DNA of 64,000 nucleotides from Lumnitzera littorea (lineage: Eukaryota; Streptophyta; Magnoliopsida; Myrtales; Combretaceae), in assembly GCA_024138015.1 (NCBI GenBank), contig JAMXBB010000001.1:135555188-135619187 (forward strand). Reading direction: 5' to 3'. The translations under genes were made by a program, and so were the position numbers. Below, in pieces: positions 36,429-47,040 of the stretch; positions within the stretch are counted from its first letter, which is position 1, and the number at the start of each line of letters is the position of its first letter. A model generated the notes under the pieces. It was not told where the DNA came from. It saw only the letters and a program-made list of their open reading frames with translations, and did no database searches.

Positions 36429-39400
36429 CCTCCCGGAGAAATACACCATCGTCCCTCCATCACACGCCGCCGATGATACTACGTACCAGGAAATACCAAT
36501 GTCCCACAATGTCGATCAAACGGAAGAAAAAGAATCGAAGCAGCTATTGCCTGCCTCCCGTACTTCTTCATCGTCTTCGTTATCATCATCTTTCGAACAT
36601 GAAATCAACCTGCGAACCCCATCTGGAAAGATCCTTGTGTTGGATATGGACTCAGGAGCCACAACCATGTCGACCCCACCATTTTCCTGGAAAAAGCTAT
36701 GGCACTTCACAGGTGATGTGATGTAGAAATTCTAATCTGTAAGACTTTGCCGGTAACTAAATCAAGATTAAAAGGGTCGATTGCACGTTTACCTATGTTT
36801 ACTCGATGTGCACATTGCCATCTTTCGTTTACAAAAACATGCATAGACATCTTAACTATCAAGAATGTTAGAGATTTTCCGTTAAAGGGAAGAACACCTA
36901 CTGTTAAAGTGAAGGGGGAAATGTGCAGATCAAGCAAGATACAGGGGTCAATATGCACATCGAGTTCACGTAGGGTAATGTGCGACACACTTCTGCTTCA
37001 CTTAAGGGAAAATCGGTAACATCCATATTGTCACACGGTTTTAGATTCAAAGGTGTGTTGAAGCATGTTGTTGAAGAAAGAGGACAATGTGCATATCTAG
37101 TAAACATAAGGGGAGCAATCTGCAATTTCCCCAAGTTAAAACATGTGCTGATCTCTTTATCTGGACAGGCCCTGGTTTCCTCATGTCCATTGCATTCCTA
37201 GACCCTGGAAACTTGGAAGGTGATCTTCAGTCTGGTGCAATAGCAGGTTACTCGCTGCTATGGTTACTGATGTGGGCTACACTGATGGGGTGGTTGTTGC
37301 AGACCTTGTCGGCCCGGCTTGGTGTGGTATCAGGTAAGCATTTGGCTGAGTTGTGTAGGGAAGAGTATCCTAAATGGGCCAGGCTGTTGCTGTGGGTGAT
37401 GGCTGAGATTACTTTGATTGCTGCTGATGTTCAAGAGGTCATTGGAAGTGCTATTGGGATTCAGGTTTTGAGCAATGGGGCAGTCCCACTTTGGCTTGGA
37501 GTTCTCATCACAGCCTCTGATTGGTAAGCTATTGAAAGTTTTATTTATAGAAGTGTCAATAGTTAGTAATTAAGACGTGTAGAGTGTTTTGATTGATGTT
37601 GTCGATCCTATGTTACAACACATTTATTCAATTCATTATGTTTTTGATGACTGTAGGGGCCCGACATAGATGAAAAGGTAAGGTACTTAACAGAAGCATA
37701 AGACTTAAAGTCATCTTTGTAGCTATATCAATTTAATGTGGGATCCATATTTGTGATCACATTATGTGGCTTATACTATTCCTTTGAAATAGAAAATTCA
37801 AGAGGATCTACTATCTTTGACATTTAATTAGCAGTAAAATGATATGTCTTGTTACTGCATTGTGCTATGGAGTCGAGAACATAAAATTGGGTTGGTGGAA
37901 TGGTAAAAATCTTAATTATGATTATCTCTTCCATTTTATATGAAGGTGAATCGTGTTTTTAGTTACATTATAAAACAAACTTATCTCTGGCTTAATTGTA
38001 AGCCTCTATTGTGTGCTCCCTCCATTTGATTTCTGTCAGAGTCATAGTTAATTATTTTTGGATCATGTGTTTAGGGAGAATGAGATGTATGCTTATGTCA
38101 GCTTAGCAGCATATTTGCAGGGGTATGTTCTGTAGCAGCATGAGTATGCTAACAATAATTTTAACCCTACGAATTGCTTTTTCCTTGAAATTGGATGAAC
38201 CACAACATGGAAGGATCTATGTCGCTGCATACTGTTAGATCAAGTGGCTGTTTGGGTGATGGATCTACTGGTCTAATAGCTAGTGTTTGGTGTTTATGAT
38301 CATCTTGCACCATATTTTGGTAGTTGATGTGGGTTAGCTAGAAAACTCTTTAAAACCTCATAATTTACTGGCCATTTTCAATGGAGATAGATGGAGAAAG
38401 GTCATAAAAATAGATAAATGGAAGTAAAGGATTTTTGTATAGCTTATTGCATGATGAAAATTTTATAGTCTTGGTGACCTGTAATAAATTTATGTAACCA
38501 ATTATTTTCCAGAATCAGTATAGCTTACAGTGTGATGAAAATTTTATGGTCTTGGTGAACTATGATGAATTTATGCAACCAATTATTTTCCATAATCGAG
38601 ATATCAGAATCAACTTTTTCATGGGGTTACTATATAAACGAGAGAAACTGTGGAAAATGTCTGCTGTGCATTGGATATCATTTGCAGTTTTATATTTCAT
38701 GATTTTCCAAAAAAACTTGCCAATGAAACTACAAGAAGTGATGTTCTAAATTTTCCAATTGATAGTGTTAAAGAGTAATGTAACACGACAATTAACTGAT
38801 CCAAATTTAACAATGAATTTTCTGTAAACATGGTTAAACTTTAACAAATAGTTTCTAATTGGCTGATCAGAGAAATGAAATCATACACTGTCACTGCATC
38901 AATGAACAAAATGCATTGTCAATACTATATTGTTCAACTACCATTGATGCTTTCCTTGCTATACATTGTTTTCTTCATTTGTTTATTTGATTTCTGGTGT
39001 ACTTACGTATATTTTAAAACTCTGCATTAATAGTTGCTGTAATTTATCTGGAGCAAGTGAAATATTTTTATCTAAATTGCAACCTAAGCTGCTTGTAATC
39101 TCTTTTCCTTCTTTTGTTTTCCTTTTGTGAATAGTTTCATGTTTTTATTCCTAGAGAGCTATGGAGTGAGGAAATTGGAAGCTGTATTTGCTGTTCTCAT
39201 CTCAACTATGGCTTTGTCATTTGCCTGTATGTTTGCGGATACAAAGCCTAGTGGAAAAGAACTTCTTACTGGTAAGAAATAGGAACCAGAAACAAATACC
39301 TACAATATGTATGTTTAAGTTACTTTGATATATTACACTTGGGTTAAAATGGATCAGATGCTTTTCACAGGTCTTTTCATTCCAAGGCTTAGTTCAAAGA

Positions 39401-41595
39401 CAATTCGACAGGCTGTGGGAGTAGTAGGTTGTGTGATAACCCCTCATAATGTATTCTTGCATTCTGCATTGGTACAATCAAGAGAAGTTAATCATCAGAA
39501 CAATGGCCTTATCCAAGAGGCACTTAATTACTACTCGATTGAGTCCTCAATGGCTCTTGTTGTGATGTTCACAATCAATTTGCTTGTGACATCTGTTTTC
39601 GCCAAGGCTTTTTATGGTACTGAAGAAGCAAAAACTATAGGATTAGCAAATGCTGGGCATTACCTACAAGAGAAGTATGGAGGAGGATTCTTCCCAATCC
39701 TGTATATCTGGGGCATTGGATTGTTAGCTGCAGGACAGAGTAGCACGATAACGGGAACATACGCTGGCCAGTTTATTATGGGAGGATTCCTTAACCTGCG
39801 GATGAAGAAATGGATTAGATCAATGATCTCAAGGAGTCTTGCCATTGTGCCAACAATTATTGTTGCTATTGTTTTCAATACGTCTGAATCGTCTCTGGAC
39901 ATATTAAATGAATGGCTCAATGTGCTCCAGTGCATACAGATACCTTTTGCATTGATCCCGCTTCTCACTCTTGTATCCAAGGAGCATATCATGGGTGTTT
40001 TTAAAATGGGTCCTCTTGTTGAGGTGAGGTCTTTCTTGCATTTTTGGCTCAGTGCATATTCTGGCATGAAAAAAGCTACCTGTCTAGTTTTTGCAGGTTT
40101 AGGAGGGTTCACATCTTGTGATAGTAAGGATATTTTTAAATTCCCTGCCTCAAAAGTGCTAATTTAGACTTTATACTGGGTCTACGAAGACAATCAATTG
40201 GAGAGTATTATACTCTTCTAGATACATTTCAAATCAACAACCAGATAATCTAAATGCTGAAGCTTAATAAATCCGGTCTAGTTTTATATATTTTTTTATT
40301 TATAAGACGATTGATTGAAGTTTGTTACAAATAACACTGCAACCAGCTAATCTAAAAGCTTAAGTTTGTAGATCTGGGGTGTAGTATAATATTTATTACT
40401 TAACACTCTCCTTCACTCGTAGGTTGAAAATTTGATTGAGGCCTATTAAGTATAACACCAAATTCAATGGGAGTAATGACAAAATATAGCACGAAATGAC
40501 AGTACAGAGATTTGAATTCAAGATCTCTTGCTCTGATACTACGTTACAAATAACATTACAACTAGCTGATCTAAAAGTTTAACCTTGTAAAATTGGTGTG
40601 TGCTATAATATTCATTATCTAACAAAGTTCATCAAGTAGATCGCTTAATTAAATGGGGGTGTAAGGAGTGTATGATGATTTAAATTGAGACCTCTTGCTC
40701 TGATATTGGGATAATTTCAACTCCATAACCCACTGATCTAGAAACTGAAATTTGTCAGATTTGGTACAATTTTATACTTGTTAGTTTCATCTAAAAGCCA
40801 ATACCCCTCCGCTTTCCATAGAGAACTTCTAGGCTGAATGGTGCAATCTTCTTGCTTCCTTAGCTTTTCTCTTCTCATCACCGATTTCTTGCTTAAAACA
40901 TTCTGTGCTAAATTTAGCTCACTGGCCTATTATTCTCCTTGTACATCCATGGTACTATTCCAGTTTATATTTCATTTGAAATTTCAAGGAATATGATGTC
41001 AGCTTTTACAAACCTAGTGCAAGAGTAGTTTCATAAATAGAGGTCATTCTTGATTTTTTTATTTTTTCTTGCCAAGCCATTTACCCATCTTGTCATCCAT
41101 GTTTCCTTTTATGCCAACTGATTTATTATATATATTATAAGTACTTGAAGAATATTTGTGGTTAGAATGGATTGTACTGCCTTTGTTGTGTAATGGATAT
41201 CTGATCTGGAAAGCAGATTAGGTTCACATATCCTTGGCACTGAAATTTTATACTCCATCAACTGTCTTTTTGTCAGGGCCGTCATTAGTTCAGATTACTT
41301 TTACAAATGCAGTAGTATAATCGAGGAAACATTTGTTGGATTCCTCTTAGATTTGTGCTAAAGATGGTGATTACTTATGCAGAGGGTGGCTTGGACAGTA
41401 GCTGGAATTTTGATGATGGTAAATGGATATCTGCTGCTGGATTTCATCCTTTCTGAAGTTGAAGGGTGGCTTATTGCTCTTGTGGTGTGTGCTGCAATTG
41501 CTGCTTATGTATCATTCATCATCTATCTTCTCTTGTACGGCGGCATCATTTCTTCCAATTGGTTTGGCCATAAGTTCACCCCCATCGGAGAGTGA
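36421..41595 (+). CDS. NRAMP metal transporter, copy 1 (NRAMP2-like), 5 exons
   Basis: Predicted divalent-metal/proton symporter of the NRAMP family, probably on an endomembrane (Golgi/TGN or vacuole). Exons are 36421-36712, 37169-37523, 39135-39271, 39371-40023 and 41383-41595. All introns are GT-AG and phases join cleanly to give 549 aa. The N-terminus carries an acidic dileucine motif (E38-x3-L42-L43) and a Ser-rich stretch, then PPFSWKKLW before TM1. TM1 has DPGN (D109-N112), the metal-binding Asp and Asn. GQSSTITGTYAGQFIMGGF marks the conserved TM8 transport motif. The TM6 motif normally MPH reads TPH (T285, codon ACC at 39439), losing the selectivity methionine. The C-terminus is short, ending FTPIGE. 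The start has A at -3 and is backed by the N-terminal similarity to copy 2. Copy 2 lies 5.4 kb downstream in the same orientation and is the likely tandem duplicate. No frame-breaking mutations are present, so the gene looks functional. Confidence 0.9.
36774..37132. mobile_element. Foldback MITE (Mutator-like) in intron 1 of NRAMP copy 1
   Basis: The element is 359 bp. Left arm GGGTCGATTGCACG continues into TGTTTACTCGATGTGCACAT. The reverse of the right arm reads GGGGAAATTGCAGATTG and TGTTTACTAGATATGCACAT. Inner arms pair as well (GATTTTCCGTTAAAGG with the reverse of TTAAGGGAAAATCGG). Flanking 9-mers AGATTAAAA (36765-36773) and AAGTTAAAA (37133-37141) match at seven positions and differ by two transitions, as expected for a 9-bp Mutator-type duplication. 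Without it the intron would be about 88 bp. Open frames across it on both strands are by-products of the palindrome. Confidence 0.7.
38438..38599. repeat. 81-bp tandem duplication in intron 2 of NRAMP copy 1
   Basis: Two adjacent units begin TATAGCTTA (38438 and 38519). They share GATGAAAATTTTAT and CCAATTATTTTCCA blocks with about a dozen differences. No open frame spans them. Confidence 0.8.
40187..40800 (-). mobile_element. TRIM-like miniature LTR retrotransposon in intron 4 of NRAMP copy 1, tandem form
   Basis: Short LTR-like units of about 82 bp occur at 40324-40404 and 40543-40624. A more diverged third unit starts at about 40707 and a partial one lies near 40240. They share GTTACAAATAACA, AGCTGATCTAAAAG and ATAATATTCATTA wording. 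Between units, sequence ending CTTGCTCTGATACTAC (40527-40542) and CTTGCTCTGATATTGG is the reverse of a tRNA-Met primer site (TGGTATCAGAGCAAG type). The arrangement LTR-internal-LTR-internal-LTR on the minus strand is what a tandem TRIM made by LTR recombination would look like. There is no coding capacity. Confidence 0.6.
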
Positions 41596-44500
41596 TTTAC
41601 AAAATTCTTTCCAGTGAAGGAAATTTGTCATACAATATCTTGGACTAGCGCAACCTCGTGCACTTGATGCCCCTCGAGAATGGATGCTCCTCCTTGTGGA
41701 TTGACTAATTTGGCAACTATTGCTGGACACCAACCATACTGGCATTATTCTGGGCCCATCTTGTCCTGTGGAAGATATAGCGCAAGCAGTTGATAGAAAC
41801 AGAATATGGTGTCTGTTAACTAACTTTTTATGGAAGCAAACCAAAGATGTATTAGTTTGATCAGATGCTAGAGAATACAGAAAGAGCATCATGAATGACA
41901 ACCAACCAAAGTGATGGTGGTGTATGCTTGTGTTGCCCTTTTCATTATCATGAAGTCCAAGCTTCTAAATTATGGTGGTTTTTCACCTTATAAGAATTCT
42001 CTCTTCATGACATCTATGACATCTATGCGAATTTTTTTTTGGATAAGAATATCTACGCGAATTTAATAACCCAAAGCTCCCTTTTAAATTTTAAGCACAT
42101 AAAATCATAGCATTAGTCCTAACAGTTGCTAAAAAATTGTCCTCTTTCATTACTTTTGAAACTGTTGGTCTATGAATCCTTTTGTAGTAGTCGGTTCGAT
42201 TAATTTTATTCCTTTTAAAAGATGTATAGTTGTATTGTATTTACGTTAGCATCCAATCACATATGACAGTAAATATCCATCCATTTTATAAAAACATTAA
42301 ATGTTCAAGGAAGGGAGATTCACGGGGTCCAATCAATCTTCTTTTACTAGTAAATTAAAGCCATTCATACTCTAAATATTTAACGCTGTTATTCTTTCCT
42401 CGTGCAAGCCCCCTTCCCTAACGACTAATTATCTAACACGTAACCTTATTCTTCGTTCTTACTGCAAGCACTTGCCTTAAACTTGGTGCCGATATGAAAG
42501 CCCTGCAACATAACAAAAGTTTTAGAAACCAACGTATAAACGAAACAATCCCCTAATTTATGAATAGAAACCGCACGTGGGAATTACAAAAAATGGAGTG
42601 AAATTATAATTATCGTCCTCGATATTTACGGATACAGAGAGATGATGTTAATAAAAGTGTAAATAAAATATAAATACAGAGTCGCTTTTGATCATGTTGC
42701 CAAGGTCTAGCTCGATATCTTAACAAGGTTTTGTAAGGTAAAAATACACTCTTAATTTTTAATGTTTATATGCTTTTCCATTTTAGTCATCAAAATCTTC
42801 TTCTTCTTCTTCTTCTTTTTTTTACCTTATCTATTTGAATCTTCAAAAAGTATTCAACTTTTGCAAAAATAAGTTCCCTTAAACTTCGTCAATTATTTTT
42901 GTCCTTAATACATGTTAACTTCTAATTATTTCACAATAATTAAAATAATAAATTAACAATATTAAAACATATCTGATTGTATGTAATAAAAATAATTAAA
43001 AATTAAAAAAGAAGCATTCTAATCTCAATTTCACGGCTACCCCCAAACCAAAGAATTAGTAAAATAATGACCAAAAATTTAGGATGGATTGCAAAACCAC
43101 CACCCATAATCCTATGGGAGTGTTACGATTTCCCCGATGGTGGTGGTGATGGGCTGCTGTTGTGTCATGCAACTCAACTATGATTTGCTCGTTTTTCGTT
43201 TTATTTTTCAGTCATTTGAACACTCCCATGACGACTAAGCTACAGGTGGTGACCACCTACGAATGTGTGGGAATGGCGGAAAGATAGTAGCTGGTTTTAC
43301 TCTTCTTTTTTTTTTTTTTTTTTTTGATAAAATTTTTTGTGTTTTCTATTATCTTGTAAACTAAATATATTCAGTATTATTGATTAATTTTAATTAATTA
43401 TTTTGGATCAATCACAAGTTGACACATGTTAAGAATAAACAAAAATAACTATTATTACATTTCTATAAAAGTTAGAAATGATCAGGATTTAAATAAGAAA
43501 ATAGTTGAAAATTTAATTAGAAAAATAAATAAATAAATATCGAGTACTGTATATACGTTTCCCTTTCTTTAAATTATCTCCTCTAACACGCCTTCTTGAC
43601 CGAAGTATAGAATATCCTGGGGAATTTCCTTTGTTTATATTTTTGGCTGGAGCTCGTTTTCCTTCTGAAAGGTATTTCTTGCTTGCCCATTGGTAATATT
43701 CTAGGGTAAAGACTTCTTATCAATAATAAGTTTTAAAAACCATTCAAACTATTTACTAAAGAGGTTGTGGAGGCATTTATCGCTGAAAGCACGGGGAGTT
43801 TTTTTTTTTCTTTTTCTAATCAACTATTATATTATAATTAAAAAAAAAAATGAATCGAACTGATTAATTTTATTAGAAAGTAATATTCATATAATTAATT
43901 TATAACTAAAATATCGAGCTATCTTGAAATATTTAGACTTACGCCAGAGATATAGACCTGAGTTTGTACTTATTTTGTCTAGCTAAATCTTGCAGTTTTT
44001 GAGAATTTTCGATTAAGTATTATCCAGTGATAACTTGTAATTCTTTCGTGTAATATAAACAAATGCTCAAAATGTTGATGTGATGTCTTCTTGCCAAATT
44101 TTCAGCCGACTGATTTGTTTTGACAAGTACATTGCACATATGTCCACGTTTGCTTCTTCGACATCCTCAAAGAAAATTGTCCTCTGGCATTTGATGGGAA
44201 GAAAGTTCAGCCGCTGCCCCCCGGTGAGGGGTGCAACAAAAACTTAGGTCCAATTATGGGTACAATTTCGATCACATATATTTGTCGGTTACAATTTTAT
44301 TCCCCAAATTTCAATTCGACTATTGGTATAGAAATTTGACGTGTAGAGTGTTATGTATTGATTTATGTTTTTCTAAAACACCGTTATGTGATACCCCATC
44401 TAAGTATGGGGATTTGAATAAGAAAATTGTGTGCTTGTTGTATAATAAATATGTTATACATGATTGAGAAAATAATTTAAGTGATTTGTACAGAATAATT

Positions 44501-46930
44501 AGGAGAAAAATATAAAAAAGAGGATAGAAGATCTTAACAAGACTATAATACTTATAATAATAGAAGGAGGAACTCGAATGTAACAAACTCTATTATTGGT
44601 AAAAGATATACAAGTGTTTTTGAAATATTTAGGTATTTAATTATTCTCAACGAGAATCCAGCATAATAACAATGTTCGTTCTAATTTTTCTTTTGTCCAA
44701 ATAAAAGAGGAAAATAAGTATTTATAGAGAATGATCATTAATCTTATCCTTTAAATTATAATAATGTTGAATGGCTAGGATTCATAGTTTTCTTAATAAA
44801 ACTTAAATGGACTTCTTTTATGCACTTAAGCTCAATAAGGTTGTATTCTCTTAATACAAGTTAAGTTGAGAAATATTAGATCGAATGGACCAATTTAACG
44901 AGCTCTACTCAAAACTTAATATACTAAATCTCCCGTGATCATCCTAAATATATATACATAAACTTAACTTTGTAGGCCTTGTTACTTTAATTTAAGAAGT
45001 TAAATTCAATTAATTAATGGACTTGAAATCCAATTTTAAATTTAGCCCTTTATATACTAAAAAAAGAAAAGAAAAGAAAATCTCGATTTTATGAGAATTT
45101 GAAAATTTATTTGTGCAACTATATTTAAAATCTTATTTATCTAAAATGTGAGCATTAATTGATATCTTAGAATATAGTGGTCTTTCAATACTTTTACTAT
45201 TTGCATATACCGAAGAAAAAAAAAGTGTGTCCTATTATTTATTTTGATATTTTATAATTTGGTTTGGGTTGTTACCGATTAAATTTTTTTTTAATAGAAT
45301 TGAAAGAAAAACAAACTAAATGGATCAAAGTTTCTACTAACCTTAATTAGGCCAATAGAGCATGTTGGAGAGTTTGTATTTTCAAATTCTAGGGGTTCAA
45401 GAATCCATAAATTTAGCATGAGTCATGACAAATAATTTAAAATATTGAATTTTTAAGGTATCATACACTTAAAAATTTAATAAAGATAAAATTATAAATT
45501 TTTAGGGAATTTGACCTGGTCGATTATTTCTAGAGAAAGTAAAGATTGTGTATTAGATATGTGTCTAAACTGGTTTATGTTTAGAAGACTTTAACCTATA
45601 AAATGATTTGTTTATTAATCGTATTTGAATACCTAAATTCTAAATTCGTAACTCGACTTGTTTAATAAATATATTTTGTGGTTAGGTTGAACCTATTTAT
45701 CGATTAAAATGTTATAAAAAAATCTATAAGATATTTGTGTATGTAAAAAGTAAATGGATAATAATAATGCTTAAATTTTACAGATACAAATATTATGAGG
45801 TTTTAGCACTTAAAATAAAATTATAATTTAAAAGAAAGTTTTAGAAATAAAGTCTAATCAAATTATAAGAAATTCCAAAATTTAAATTATACAAGATCAC
45901 TTTAATCACCTCACCTACTTTAAAATGTATTTAAATCTCAACTACTAGCATGTTATTATCATATTTCTAGTATTTTCCATGAAATTTTATCCATCGGCAA
46001 TCAAATAATGATTAGACATATATATATATATATACCTATTATTTTCATAATTAATTTTCTTCACGTTAAAAATTATTTCAATAAATAGTTGTGACATAAT
46101 ACTATCATTTATAATTTTTTTTATAAGAAAGAAAATCCAATTGCAACACATTATAAAGAATAGAAAAATAACGGGATACATTATGAAGTTCAATAGTTTA
46201 CTACCTTACCATCGAGATACCATGAAATAAAAAAAAGAAGACTACAAAAATAAATAACAAGTGCACACCATTTGATGTGGTGAAAAAAAATATTTAGTAT
46301 CTCGTTATATAGAGAAGAAAACTCAACACTTCATATTTGCTTTGATGGTTTAAAAATAAATTCAAATTTAAGAGTTTATGAATGTTAAATTTGAACATGC
46401 TTGCTTGTGGTAGGAAGTTAGAAAGAAAAAGAAGTTAAAAATAGAAAAAACCTTAGTAATTAAAAAAATATTTATATTTGATTAATTTAATTATGTTAAT
46501 TTTCATGTAAAGTATAAACTAGATCGAAACATATATATTTTGACTTTATTTTTAATTAAAAATGAAAAGAATAAAAAAAAATAAAAATTTATTTGTTATA
46601 AAAGTGTTCGTGGATTGAATGCATAACTTGTTTACAAAAGGTGAGTTTAGAATACTAATTCAGATATAGATACGAATTTAAAAGCGTCTAAACCGGTATA
46701 ATCCATTTGTATTTGGTGGCGAATTTTTTCCGTATGTAAATTTGTTTAAAATGTCGGGATTTTACATCAACCGGATTTCAAATTGTCATGCTCAGAATAT
46801 TTTAATATAAAAACAATTTTATTAGAAGAGAAGAATGATAAGTACTTTTAACTTCAATTCTTAAGGCAACGTCATATAGAAAGAAAATTACATTTCTACA
46901 TCATCTCTTGCTACTTTGTCAGCAGAGCAA
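41596..46930. other. Intergenic region between the NRAMP copies
   Basis: The first few hundred bases are the likely 3' UTR of copy 1. The rest is AT-rich with simple repeats: CTT repeats at about 42799, poly-T at about 43304-43325, and (TA)n at about 46018-46035. Open frames such as 44231-44467, 44320-44586 and 45987-46193 have no domain and strong AT bias. I see no gene and no clear element boundary. Confidence 0.5.
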
Positions 46931-46940
46931 TTTTATAAAT
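46931..46940 (+). promoter_or_regulatory. Possible TATA box of NRAMP copy 2
   Basis: TTTTATAAAT lies about 100 bases before the start codon. It is followed by a CT-rich leader (CCTTCCTCTCTTCTCC) without any ATG, as expected for a short plant 5' UTR. It is inferred from position and wording only. Confidence 0.4.
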
Positions 46941-47040
46941 CTACCTCACCTTCCTCTCTTCTCCGTCACCACCCACCGTCCCTAATCCCCACATCGGCGG
47001 CAGAATATTCCGGCTACCCAGCACCATCAAGTCTCTCAAC

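Noticed and set aside
36380..36726. Alternative + frames overlapping exon 1 of NRAMP copy 1
   Set aside because: The frame 36380-36721 is shifted from the one that continues into the conserved NRAMP protein. The ending at 36726 simply reads into intron 1.
36707..37201. Several overlapping frames on both strands in intron 1
   Set aside because: They are produced by the MITE palindrome; the same wording occurs in both directions.
39660..40112. 150-codon minus-strand frame opposite NRAMP exon 4
   Set aside because: Antisense shadow of a conserved exon; the corresponding frame is also open in copy 2 only because of shared codons.
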